From: an uncultured Candidatus Actinomarinales bacterium
GTDB taxonomy: Bacteria; Actinomycetota; Acidimicrobiia; Actinomarinales; Actinomarinaceae
Direction of reading: 5' to 3'
Assembly (NCBI GenBank): GCA_943840565.1
Contig: CALSUY010000001.1
Location: 248,001 to 312,000 of the forward strand
Length of the DNA: 64,000 bases
A model generated the notes under the pieces. It ran no database searches. It saw only the letters and a list, made by a program, of their open reading frames with translations, and was not told the DNA's origin. Shown one piece after another: positions 26,079 through 34,288 of the stretch (position 1 is its first letter; each line of letters begins with the position of its first letter). Made by a program: the position numbers and the translations under genes.

Positions 26079-26570
26079 TTGAAAAGAGATGCTTTTACAT
26101 CAAAGCAAGCGAGTTATTTAACTGGTTGCACATCGCACCAATTAAGATATTGGGACAAAGTTAAACTTGTTTCACCAAGTATTCAGTCTTCAAATGGCAA
26201 GCCCGGTGTTCCAAAACTTTATTCATTCAGAGACATAGTCTCTCTAAGAGTGGTTAAAACTCTCTTAGATAATGGAATGAGCATTCAAAGAGTAAGGCGA
26301 GCATGGAAATACTTATCTAAAAATGGAAATCTTATTTCTGAACTGTCAGAAATAAAGTTAGTTTCCGATGGGGAGACAATATACTCTGTAGAAGAGGACC
26401 AAGTTTTTGACGCACTCAAGTCTGGACAACTTGCATTCTTTGAAACAATTGATGATATAGCTAAAGAAGTAAAAGAAGATGTCTCAAAATTTGAGCTTGA
26501 TAAAGAAAGATTTTTAAACTTACTAACTAAAGTTGAAGAAGATGTCATTAATCAAGAAATGCAAGCTTAA
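26079..26570 (+). CDS. MerR-family transcriptional regulator (FtsR-like)
   Basis: A 163-residue protein with an N-terminal MerR winged helix-turn-helix (residues 4-75: FTSKQASYLTGCTSHQLRYWDK, then FRDIVSLRVVKTLLDNGMSIQRVRRAW) and an unrelated C-terminal acidic helical part. Start is TTG at 26079: an AGGAG (26067-26071) stands 7 bases upstream and settles it. Position upstream of mraZ recalls FtsR, a MerR-type regulator of ftsZ in corynebacteria; that equivalence is inference. Confidence 0.82.
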   Translation: MKRDAFTSKQASYLTGCTSHQLRYWDKVKLVSPSIQSSNGKPGVPKLYSFRDIVSLRVVKTLLDNGMSIQRVRRAWKYLSKNGNLISELSEIKLVSDGETIYSVEEDQVFDALKSGQLAFFETIDDIAKEVKEDVSKFELDKERFLNLLTKVEEDVINQEMQA

Positions 26571-26599
26571 TCCACTGAGAGCTATTTACCGTGGGTAAC

Positions 26600-27103
26600 A
26601 TGAATACTCACAAGACATTAATATTAAATTCTACTTTTCAACCACTTTCTTTAGCTACACCGCAACGAGCACTTGCACTTTTGTTTAGTAAAAAAATAAA
26701 TGTTCTTAAAGAATCCGATATAAAATTAAGATCTGTTGGCCAATCTGTTGCTATTCCAAAAGTAGCTGTTTTGACTTATTTCGTAAAAGCTCCATATGCG
26801 AGGAGAGTAGCTCTAAATAGGGAAAATATTTTTATACGGGACTCTTATGCTTGTCAATACTGTAGTAATGCTGCTGAGTCAATAGATCATATTATTCCAA
26901 AGTCTAAGGGTGGTTCTCATGAATGGAGTAATGTAGTTGCATGCTGTAAAAAATGTAATCTTTTAAAAGCAGACAAATTATTGAATAAAACTAGTTTGAA
27001 TCTTAAAATTAATCCAAAAATACCTGAGGGAAACTTTTGGATCAAAACAATTATTGGTAACAATCCTGACCCGGATTGGAAAGAGTATTTAGTCCTTACA
27101 TAA
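26600..27103 (+). CDS. HNH endonuclease family protein
   Basis: A 167-residue protein with a conserved N-terminal part (KTLILNSTFQPLSLATPQRA) and an HNH nuclease domain near residues 80-125: two CxxC zinc knuckles (CQYC, CCKKC) flanking SIDHIIPKSKGG and EWSNVV. This is the common chromosomal actinobacterial HNH type, not a homing element; the cellular role is unknown. I use the ATG at 26600 (a TACCGT lies 7 bases upstream); a GTG at 26591 in the same frame is possible and would add three residues. Confidence 0.85.
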   Translation: MNTHKTLILNSTFQPLSLATPQRALALLFSKKINVLKESDIKLRSVGQSVAIPKVAVLTYFVKAPYARRVALNRENIFIRDSYACQYCSNAAESIDHIIPKSKGGSHEWSNVVACCKKCNLLKADKLLNKTSLNLKINPKIPEGNFWIKTIIGNNPDPDWKEYLVLT

Positions 27104-27118
27104 TTTTTTTATCATTTT

Positions 27119-27168
27119 GTGTTGCAAGATGTCATAAAGTGTCATATAATGTCACAGAGTGGTTCAAG
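27119..27168 (+). promoter_or_regulatory. Phased decamer repeats upstream of mraZ, likely MraZ operator
   Basis: Five consecutive 10-base units: GTGTTGCAAG, ATGTCATAAA, GTGTCATATA, ATGTCACAGA, GTGGTTCAAG, sharing RTGTC or RTGNN at the start. One-turn spacing of short boxes just upstream of mraZ is exactly the architecture of MraZ binding sites in other bacteria (TGGG-type boxes at 10-base intervals in E. coli), where the ring-shaped MraZ represses its own cluster. The box sequence here differs from the E. coli one. Confidence 0.65.
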
Positions 27169-27185
27169 GCACGAAAGGCGGAAAA

Positions 27186-27611
27186 GTGTTCCTTGGTGAA
27201 TATAAACATACAATGGATTCGAAGGGTAGAGTCGTTATACCTTCTAAGTTCAGGAAAGAGCTTCAACAGGGCTGTGTAGTTACTAAGGGACTCGACAACT
27301 GCTTACAAATTCTGACAAAGAAAAACTGGAATCAAGAATCTGAGAAGATGGCTTCTCTGCCATCAACTGACAAAACTTCAAGACAGTTAAGAAGAGCATT
27401 ATTTTCTGGTGCGGTGGATTCCTCTCTCGATTCTGCTGGAAGAATACAAATACCTGAAAACTTAAGAGCTTATAGCGCTATCAAAGAAAATGATGACGTA
27501 ACAGTTACGGGATCCGGTCCAGTTATTGAAATTTGGGCAACCAAAACATGGAAGAAAATTCAAAGTGACTCTGACGATGCATTTGCGAATATAAATGAAG
27601 TGAAAGGATAG
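27186..27611 (+). CDS. mraZ: Transcriptional regulator MraZ
   Basis: A 141-residue protein with two SpoVT/AbrB-like halves, VFLGEYKHTMDSKGRVVIPSKF at the N-terminus and ALFSGAVDSSLDSAGRIQIPENL near residue 65. Start chosen as GTG 27186, which gives the universal MFLGEY beginning and is preceded by AAAGGCGG; the frame stays open to a GTG at 27159, but that region belongs to the operator repeats. MraZ autoregulates the division and cell-wall cluster that follows. Confidence 0.93.
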   Translation: MFLGEYKHTMDSKGRVVIPSKFRKELQQGCVVTKGLDNCLQILTKKNWNQESEKMASLPSTDKTSRQLRRALFSGAVDSSLDSAGRIQIPENLRAYSAIKENDDVTVTGSGPVIEIWATKTWKKIQSDSDDAFANINEVKG

Positions 27612-27619
27612 GTTCATAG

Positions 27620-27696
27620 CCAGCTCTCTAGACAACTAAATTGGAATACCCTTACTCCGCCCAACTTTCCAATTGGTGCCAGTTCTAGAGAGCTGG
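27620..27696 (+). promoter_or_regulatory. Long hairpin in the mraZ-rsmH spacer (mraW-motif-like leader)
   Basis: A perfect 13-base-pair outer stem (27620-27632 with 27684-27696) encloses an inner 8-base-pair stem (27639-27646 with 27667-27674) and a loop of 20 bases containing ACTCCGCCC. The right arm ends two bases before the rsmH ATG and includes the GAGAG that could serve as Shine-Dalgarno, so the structure would sequester the start. A conserved RNA motif called mraW occurs at this place in Actinobacteria (recalled knowledge); whether the loop matches its consensus needs a covariance search. Confidence 0.72.
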
Positions 27697-27698
27697 GT

Positions 27699-28616
27699 AT
27701 GAATACAAACAGGGCAGAGTATTTACCACACAGTGGTGTAATGGTTGGAGAAGTTACTTCAATAGTTAAGGCACTCCCAAAAGGATTATTTATAGATGCT
27801 ACTTATGGTTATGGTTCACATTTTCAAACATTAAAAGATTACAAGGATTTAGATTTACTTGGTTTCGATAGAGACCCAGAAGCTATTGCAGCAAAAAAAA
27901 ATGATGATAATGTAATTAAACTGAATTTTTCTGAAATCTCACGCTACCTAATTGACACTGAATCAACACCTATAAGTGGTATTTTTTATGATTTCGGTCT
28001 TTCGTCTCATCAAATTGATAAATCTGAAAGAGGTTTTTCGTTTCAGCAAAATGCAGATTTAGATATGAGAATGGATATAGATTCTCATTTAACTGCCAAG
28101 GATGTTATTAACGATTACACATTACAGGAGTTATTGAATGTGTTCAATAATTACAGCGAAGAGAAGTATGCATTCAAAATAGCAGAGAAAATTGTAGAGC
28201 TTCGACCAGTAAATACAACTTTCGAGTTAGTTAGTTTAATTAAGGATGCAATTCCACGACAAAATCCAATATTCACAAATAAAACCATAAGAAGAATATT
28301 TCAAGGTTTAAGGATTGAAGTAAATGATGAGTTATCGGAGATAAAAAAATCTTTAACTGACATAAAGGGACATATCAGCACTGATGGTGCAATTATATGT
28401 ATTTCCTATCATTCACTTGAAGATAAAATTGTAAAAAATTTTATGCAAAACTTAACGATTGATTGTATTTGTGATCCAAAAGCTCCTATATGCAACTGTG
28501 ATATAGAACAAGAATTTCGTTATTTAAAGAAGAAAAAATATACACCTAGTCCAGAAGAGATATCTTCCAACCCACGATCAAAGTCGGCAATTATGAGATC
28601 TGTGATAAAGCTATGA
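27699..28616 (+). CDS. rsmH: 16S rRNA (cytosine-1402 N4)-methyltransferase RsmH (MraW)
   Basis: A 305-residue SAM methyltransferase: YLPHSGVMVGEV at the N-terminus (usual form HxPVMxxEV), DATYGYGSH for SAM binding, YDFGLSSHQIDKSERGFSF and DLDMRMD, plus the C-terminal ISYHSLEDKIVKNF. It methylates C1402 of 16S rRNA. The cysteine-rich part CICDPKAPICNC near residue 257 is the family metal-like knuckle. Start ATG 27699 lies right after the leader hairpin. Overlaps ftsL by 4 bases. Confidence 0.95.
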   Translation: MNTNRAEYLPHSGVMVGEVTSIVKALPKGLFIDATYGYGSHFQTLKDYKDLDLLGFDRDPEAIAAKKNDDNVIKLNFSEISRYLIDTESTPISGIFYDFGLSSHQIDKSERGFSFQQNADLDMRMDIDSHLTAKDVINDYTLQELLNVFNNYSEEKYAFKIAEKIVELRPVNTTFELVSLIKDAIPRQNPIFTNKTIRRIFQGLRIEVNDELSEIKKSLTDIKGHISTDGAIICISYHSLEDKIVKNFMQNLTIDCICDPKAPICNCDIEQEFRYLKKKKYTPSPEEISSNPRSKSAIMRSVIKL

Positions 28617-28936
28617 GTAGAAAACTAATTTTTCGTAGTACGTTCATTGCAATTGTATTTTCTGTAATTTTTAATTTATATTTAAATTTAGAAATAAATT
28701 CCATTTCTTCAGAACTTAATCAGTTAAATCTTGAAATAATTGAACTAGAGAGAGAAAAACAAACTACCCACGTGCTCTATATTGAAAATTATTCAATACA
28801 AAATATTGATTTACTTTCTAAAAATAATGCATATACCAGACTAGATATCCAACAAACAAGCAGAGATTTATTTGCGCCGTATAAATCTATGTCTGAAAAT
28901 AGAGATGCTACAACAGTTTTAGGGTTTGGTAAATGA
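28613..28936 (+). CDS. ftsL: FtsL-like division protein
   Basis: A 107-residue single-pass protein: a short cytoplasmic N-terminus, one membrane helix (about residues 8-26) and an extracytoplasmic leucine-zipper-like coil (about 27-58). Sequence is not distinctive, but size, topology and position between rsmH and ftsI are those of FtsL, which with FtsQ and FtsB links FtsZ ring assembly to septal synthesis. Overlaps both neighbours by 4 bases. Confidence 0.75.
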   Translation: MSRKLIFRSTFIAIVFSVIFNLYLNLEINSISSELNQLNLEIIELEREKQTTHVLYIENYSIQNIDLLSKNNAYTRLDIQQTSRDLFAPYKSMSENRDATTVLGFGK

Positions 28937-30609
28937 ACTTTAAAAAAGTGAAGGAGATTCTATTATTCATACTTGTCAATGCAACTTTCCTAACTGGTGC
29001 AGCACTTTTTATATCAACTGTTTACGATCTTCAATTTTCCAAATCTGAATATTTTCAGAACCAAGCTTTGTCATATAGAGAAAAAGTAGAGGTTTTAGAA
29101 GCAGCAAGAGGATCTATTTACGACAGAAACCTTAATGTTATCTCTAGTAGTGTCCAGTCTTATAATATTGGTATCCGACCAAATGAGGTCTCAGAGAAAG
29201 AAGAACTATCTGAAGTACTTTCATTATTTTTAGACATGGAAGAAAATAAAATTTTAAGTGAGCTTGAATCTAGAAATTCATATTTTTATATTAAAAGAAA
29301 TGTTGATTTTGAAATAGGAAAAGAAATTAAAAGTTGGAACTATAAGGGCCTTTACCCGGAGTTATCGTCTAAAAGAATATTACACTCGAATTCGCTTCAG
29401 AATATTGTTGGAAGAGTAGACCCAGACAATAACGGAATCGAGGGTCTTGAGCTATATTACGACACTTTACTTACTGGTAGAAATGGAGAGTTAAGATATG
29501 AGGCTGCCCCTAATGGATCGATTATTCCTCAAGGAGAAATAAGTACAATACAACCTGTCCATGGTGATGACATAATACTTTCTATAGATGGTGATCTACA
29601 GTATTTAAGTGAGAATCTTTGCGCACAAGCATTAACCGAAACAAAAGCATACAATTGTTCAGTTGTATTTGCTAATGCTCTCAGTGGGGAGATCATTATC
29701 TCTGCAGAAAAAAAATCCCCTGAAACTGAAAATTTTAATATAAATCTCATTAGCGGAAGAGCTAATTATGAACCTGGATCAGCACTAAAAATCTTCACAA
29801 TTGGCTCAGCAATAGAAAACAACCTAATTCAAGCAACAACAACATTTGAAGTTGAGGATCAAATTGAAATTATCAATGGTTCATGTGCTATAAATTACAA
29901 AGGAAAGGATAAAGGTTGCTTTCATGACTTTCTTAAGCACGAGAAATATATTTTATCTGTAAAGGAAATAATTGAGAGATCATCAAACGTTGGAACAATT
30001 CTTGCAACTCAAAGTTCAGATATAAATGATATTGAAGAATTTTTAAAAAAGTTTGGCTTTTCTGAAAAAACCGGAGTTGAATTATCTGGTGAAACTAGGG
30101 GAGGCTTTACGGAATATAATACTTGTAAAACATGTCTAAGCTCACTTTCAATAGGATACTCAATTGATGTTTCTCAATATCAAATGGTAAAAGCTTATAG
30201 CATTATTGCTAATGGTGGAAAAAATGTAGACTTAACTTTGACTAGAGGAATAAGTAATAATAAAAGTTCAACTGAGATTATTTCAGAATCAACAGCAATG
30301 AAGCTCAAAGAATTATTAATTAATGTAGTCGAGGGAAAAAATGGTACGGGTAAGTCCCTAAGAATGGATAATTATACAATCGGCGGTAAGACAGGTACAA
30401 GTAGGACACACATCGAAGGGATTGGTTATTCAAATTCTAGATTCAATACATCTTTTACTGGATTTATCGAAACTGATGAAGGACCTGTAGTTGGATCTGT
30501 TTTACTATGGGGTGCTGAAATTTCTCCACGTTCTGAATATGTTACAGGAGGTTCTACAGCTGCTCCGATTTTTAAAACTATCGTGAGTTATCTAGTTCCA
30601 GGTGAATGA
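28933..30609 (+). CDS. ftsI: Septal peptidoglycan transpeptidase FtsI (PBP3-type)
   Basis: A 558-residue class B penicillin-binding protein. One N-terminal membrane helix (about 9-29), pedestal domain with RGSIYDRNLNVI, and transpeptidase domain with SxxK in EPGSALK (about residue 281), SxN in RSSNVG (about 353) and KTG in GGKTGTS (about 485). No C-terminal PASTA repeats. Cross-links septal peptidoglycan with FtsW (34281). Overlaps ftsL and murE by 4 bases. Confidence 0.94.
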   Translation: MNFKKVKEILLFILVNATFLTGAALFISTVYDLQFSKSEYFQNQALSYREKVEVLEAARGSIYDRNLNVISSSVQSYNIGIRPNEVSEKEELSEVLSLFLDMEENKILSELESRNSYFYIKRNVDFEIGKEIKSWNYKGLYPELSSKRILHSNSLQNIVGRVDPDNNGIEGLELYYDTLLTGRNGELRYEAAPNGSIIPQGEISTIQPVHGDDIILSIDGDLQYLSENLCAQALTETKAYNCSVVFANALSGEIIISAEKKSPETENFNINLISGRANYEPGSALKIFTIGSAIENNLIQATTTFEVEDQIEIINGSCAINYKGKDKGCFHDFLKHEKYILSVKEIIERSSNVGTILATQSSDINDIEEFLKKFGFSEKTGVELSGETRGGFTEYNTCKTCLSSLSIGYSIDVSQYQMVKAYSIIANGGKNVDLTLTRGISNNKSSTEIISESTAMKLKELLINVVEGKNGTGKSLRMDNYTIGGKTGTSRTHIEGIGYSNSRFNTSFTGFIETDEGPVVGSVLLWGAEISPRSEYVTGGSTAAPIFKTIVSYLVPGE

Positions 30610-32021
30610 TGGATATTTCTAAAGAAATTCAAATTTTCAATGATTTGGATATAAATCTTGATAATTTAGTAAATAGTACTCTTGATGTGTTTGAAGACTG
30701 TGTTTTAATTATTAATTTAAACAATAGAACAAAATTAAATAAATATGTGACTGAAGCTATTAATAAAAAAGCTAAATTAATAATTACTTCTATAAATTGT
30801 GATATTGAATCTGAAAAGGTTGTTAAATTCGAAAATTATGAAGATGTGTTTAATCATGTCATAAAAAAAATGTACCCAGAATATGTGGATAAAAACTTTT
30901 TCGGACTCACAGGCACTAATGGCAAAACTACCACTGGATATTATCTCAACCAGCTACTAGGTGAGGACTCTCTCTTTATAGGAACAACAGAGGACTATTT
31001 ATTCAAGGACATAACGAAAGAGGAACACCTTACAACACCAAAGCTTTTTAACATATTTAAATTATTGAGAAAAAAAGAATATACGCATATTAATAATATA
31101 GTTTTAGAAGTCTCCTCACATGCATTAGACCAAAATCGACTTAAAGGAATGAAATTCTTAGTTTCAGGATTTACAAACCTTTCACAGGATCACTTTGACT
31201 ACCACGACAATATTGACACTTATTTTGATGCTAAGAAAAAACTATTTAATAAAAATCTTTCTAAACAGTATGTATTCATAGACGAAGATTGGGGTACAAG
31301 ACTGAACAAAGAGGTTAATGGAGAATCGTGGAGTATTGGTTTTAAAAAAGAAAATGATATGTTCATTAAGGAAATAAAAAGTTCTGAAAGCAATACTCTT
31401 GTCAGCTTTAAGATTGATAATCACGATTACAGCGTAATACTTCCATTTATAGGTCCTAATTGTGAAATGAATTATTTATTAGCTGTTGGTATGGCGCACT
31501 TTTCAGATACATTATCGATAGATAGAATTCTATTAGAAACCGTTAATATTAAAAATCCAAAAGGTAGATTTGAAAAATTTACTTATTTAGATAATGATGT
31601 TTATGTTGATTACGCACATACACCCGAAGCAATAGATAAAGCAATAGAAGTAGTTCTAGAAAAATATGAAAAAATTATTATTGTCTTTGGAGCGGGGGGA
31701 AACAGGGATTCATACAAAAGAGTGAATATGGGAAAAGCCGCTAACAAAGCTGATCAGATAATCATTACAAATGACAATCCCAGAAAAGAAGATCCAATGA
31801 CAATCGCAAAAGAAATTCTTGAAGGAGTAGATTTAAATAAAAAAGTAGAGATTGTTCTAGATAGAAAGGCAGCTTTAAAGAAAGGTCTGGATTCACTTCT
31901 GGGTAAATCTGTTCTATTAGTATTAGGTAAAGGACATGAAAGTAAACAAGAACTTAACAAGGGGTTTGTAGATTTCGATGATTCTGTAATGATAAGTAAT
32001 TTAATTAAAGATATGAAATGA
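30606..32021 (+). CDS. murE: UDP-MurNAc-L-Ala-D-Glu:meso-diaminopimelate ligase MurE
   Basis: A 471-residue Mur ligase: ATP loop GLTGTNGKTT near residue 101, EVSSHALDQNR near 170, FTNLSQDHFDYH and the C-terminal DNPRKEDP. The DNPR motif is characteristic of enzymes adding meso-diaminopimelate, so a DAP-type cell wall is predicted. The N-terminal domain (about residues 1-90) is weakly conserved. Two ATGs stand in tandem (30606, 30609); the first overlaps the ftsI stop. No murF follows, as it normally would. Confidence 0.92.
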   Translation: MMDISKEIQIFNDLDINLDNLVNSTLDVFEDCVLIINLNNRTKLNKYVTEAINKKAKLIITSINCDIESEKVVKFENYEDVFNHVIKKMYPEYVDKNFFGLTGTNGKTTTGYYLNQLLGEDSLFIGTTEDYLFKDITKEEHLTTPKLFNIFKLLRKKEYTHINNIVLEVSSHALDQNRLKGMKFLVSGFTNLSQDHFDYHDNIDTYFDAKKKLFNKNLSKQYVFIDEDWGTRLNKEVNGESWSIGFKKENDMFIKEIKSSESNTLVSFKIDNHDYSVILPFIGPNCEMNYLLAVGMAHFSDTLSIDRILLETVNIKNPKGRFEKFTYLDNDVYVDYAHTPEAIDKAIEVVLEKYEKIIIVFGAGGNRDSYKRVNMGKAANKADQIIITNDNPRKEDPMTIAKEILEGVDLNKKVEIVLDRKAALKKGLDSLLGKSVLLVLGKGHESKQELNKGFVDFDDSVMISNLIKDMK

Positions 32022-33076
32022 TAGCAACAATAGTTTCTGGAGGATTGAGTTTCTTATTTGTTTTATTATTTACTGCAATAGGTACTAATTTATTTAAATC
32101 AAAAAATATAGGACAGTCAATTCAAGAAGAGCTAAATTTTCATGACCACAAAAAAGGGACACCAACCATGGGAGGAGTTTTTATTGCTGCTGGTACTTTT
32201 TTTGGTTTTTTAATTGCACATATTAATTTTTGGACAATTGGTCAAGGATTTAAAGTGGAGATTGATTATATAGTCCCGGAAGTACTTTCTCTATTACTAT
32301 TTGGAACTTTAATGGCATCAGTAGGGTTTATAGATGATTTCTTAAAAGTCCAACAAGGTAGAAATTTAGGCCTAAATGCTAAAAACAAAATAATTTTGCA
32401 GATTATTGTTGCATCAATAATTAGTTATTATTTTTACACTTGGGATTTAAGTACCACTCTCTACCTTTTTAGTGGTTTTGGAGTTGATATAGGTATTGCT
32501 AAGTGGTTTATAATTGTACTTTTTATCGTTGGCTTTACAAACGCCGTTAACTTAACTGATGGTTTAGATGGATTAGTTGCAGGTACTTCAACTGTTTCAT
32601 TTGGCGGAGTTCTAGTTATGACCTTCTGGATATTTAGACATCAGAATTACTATACGAATTTTATGAACGATGCTTTTCTTTCATTAGATTTGTCAATTTT
32701 AGTCTCATCAATAGCAGGGTCGTGTCTTGGTTTCTTATGGTGGAATACAAATCCTGCAAAAATAATAATGGGAGATGTTGGATCACATTTCATTGGGGCC
32801 ATGTTTCCAATTATTTTTTTCGCAATTGGCGCAGATGCACTCATATTTTTTATTTGTATGTTGTATGTAGTAGAGGCTTTGTCAGTAATTATTCAAGTAG
32901 CATCATTTAAGATTCGTGGAACAAGGGTTTTTAAGATGGCTCCTTTACATCACCACTTTGAGATGAACAATTGGGCTGAAACTACAATAATAGTTAGATT
33001 TTGGATAGTTAACGGAATCTTTGTTGTGATAGCGCTCGGTCTCTTCTATGGTGACTGGGTTTTATTTGGTAACTAA
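32018..33076 (+). CDS. mraY: Phospho-MurNAc-pentapeptide transferase MraY
   Basis: A 352-residue polytopic enzyme with about ten membrane helices. Motifs: HKKGTPTMGGVFI near residue 45, FIDDFLKV with catalytic-type Asp pair near 107, NLTDGLDGLVAGT near 186, MGDVGSHFIGA near 250 and PLHHHFE near 312. It makes lipid I. Overlaps murE by 4 bases. Directly after murE because murF is missing. Confidence 0.96.
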   Translation: MIATIVSGGLSFLFVLLFTAIGTNLFKSKNIGQSIQEELNFHDHKKGTPTMGGVFIAAGTFFGFLIAHINFWTIGQGFKVEIDYIVPEVLSLLLFGTLMASVGFIDDFLKVQQGRNLGLNAKNKIILQIIVASIISYYFYTWDLSTTLYLFSGFGVDIGIAKWFIIVLFIVGFTNAVNLTDGLDGLVAGTSTVSFGGVLVMTFWIFRHQNYYTNFMNDAFLSLDLSILVSSIAGSCLGFLWWNTNPAKIIMGDVGSHFIGAMFPIIFFAIGADALIFFICMLYVVEALSVIIQVASFKIRGTRVFKMAPLHHHFEMNNWAETTIIVRFWIVNGIFVVIALGLFYGDWVLFGN

Positions 33077-34288
33077 TTGAAATATTTAATTCTTGGTTAT
33101 GGTGTAACTGGAAAATCAGTAGAAAATTATTTAAACAAAATAGGTGCTGACTATCTTATACACGATGATGACGACAGTGAGCTCAAGAAAGTAGAAAACT
33201 CGAAAATCTTCAATAAAACATATTTAGATTCTATTGACGAGGTAATAATCTCACCTGGGTTAAGACCAGATCATCATCTTGTACAACAATTTCTGGATAA
33301 AAAAGTTCCAATTAAGACAGATATTGACATTTTTGCTATGAACTATACCGGTAAGGTTATTGGTGTTACAGGAACAAATGGTAAAACAACTTTTGTAAGT
33401 GAACTTGTTAAATTTTTAAATATTAATGGTATTACCTCTTTTTCTGCTGGCAACATAGGAGTGTCTCCTCTAGAAATCTTAGAAAATAAATATGAGTATT
33501 TGGTTCTAGAGCTTTCTAGTTACCAGCTACATTACACAAATATTTTAAATCTTGATTTAGCAGTCATTCTTAATATTTTCCCAGATCATATTGATTGGCA
33601 TCAAAATATTGAGAACTATGCAAATTCAAAGGTAAAAATATTAAGTTTTTTAACTAATAAAAAAATGGATAGAAAAATAATTGGATCCAATTATGGAGTA
33701 ATCGAAAAAAACCTTTCTGATGATGCCAATTTAAATAATCATAATATAAAAATTCATAAGGAACTACTATCAGCTCTCTCCGAAACAGTAAAGAAAATTG
33801 GTGGAAGGGTTTTGTATGAAAGATTTATTGATTATATAAAATATAACGAAATGAACTACGAACATAGAATGGAACAGTTCTTGAGGGTTAAGGGTAAAAA
33901 TCTTACATTTATTAATGATTCTAAAGCAACAAATTATCATGCTGTATCTGAAGGAAGTAAGCTATTTTCCGGCTGTGATGAGGAAGGTATTTTAATACTT
34001 CATGGCATCACAAAGGAAACAGTGCAAAATAAGTTAAATATTGACCCAACTTTTAAACATATAATAATTCCAAAGGGTATGAATGTTAATCTTGGTAGTC
34101 ATAAAGCTGATATCATTTATATAGATGATATTTACCAATTGAAAAAATTATTATCATCAATGATAAGTAGTAATCAGATAGTTTTATTTTCCTGTGGTGG
34201 GTCGAGTTTTAATGACTTCGAAAATTATAAAATAAGAGGCGATTATTTCAAAAATATAATATTAAGCATGGGGCTTCAAAATGATTAA
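33077..34288 (+). CDS. murD: UDP-MurNAc-L-Ala:D-Glu ligase MurD
   Basis: A 403-residue Mur ligase, shorter than the usual 430-480. YLILGYGVTGKSV is the N-terminal Rossmann motif, IGVTGTNGKTT the ATP loop (about residue 93), LELSSYQLHY and NIFPDHIDWH follow, and FINDSKATNYHA is the C-terminal domain signature. Start is TTG at 33077, immediately after the mraY TAA with no spacer. Overlaps ftsW by 8 bases. Confidence 0.94.
   Translation: MKYLILGYGVTGKSVENYLNKIGADYLIHDDDDSELKKVENSKIFNKTYLDSIDEVIISPGLRPDHHLVQQFLDKKVPIKTDIDIFAMNYTGKVIGVTGTNGKTTFVSELVKFLNINGITSFSAGNIGVSPLEILENKYEYLVLELSSYQLHYTNILNLDLAVILNIFPDHIDWHQNIENYANSKVKILSFLTNKKMDRKIIGSNYGVIEKNLSDDANLNNHNIKIHKELLSALSETVKKIGGRVLYERFIDYIKYNEMNYEHRMEQFLRVKGKNLTFINDSKATNYHAVSEGSKLFSGCDEEGILILHGITKETVQNKLNIDPTFKHIIIPKGMNVNLGSHKADIIYIDDIYQLKKLLSSMISSNQIVLFSCGGSSFNDFENYKIRGDYFKNIILSMGLQND

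Noticed and set aside
27119-27168. Short tandem repeats considered as a CRISPR fragment
   Set aside because: The units are 10 bases with no spacers and no cas genes; one-turn phasing beside mraZ fits an operator.
27076-27279. Open frame across the mraZ operator region in another frame
   Set aside because: No family likeness, overlaps both the HNH gene end and mraZ, and covers the decamer repeats.
30606-32021. MurE considered as a MurE-MurF fusion to explain missing murF
   Set aside because: At 471 residues with one ATP loop and one DNPR motif it is a single ligase.
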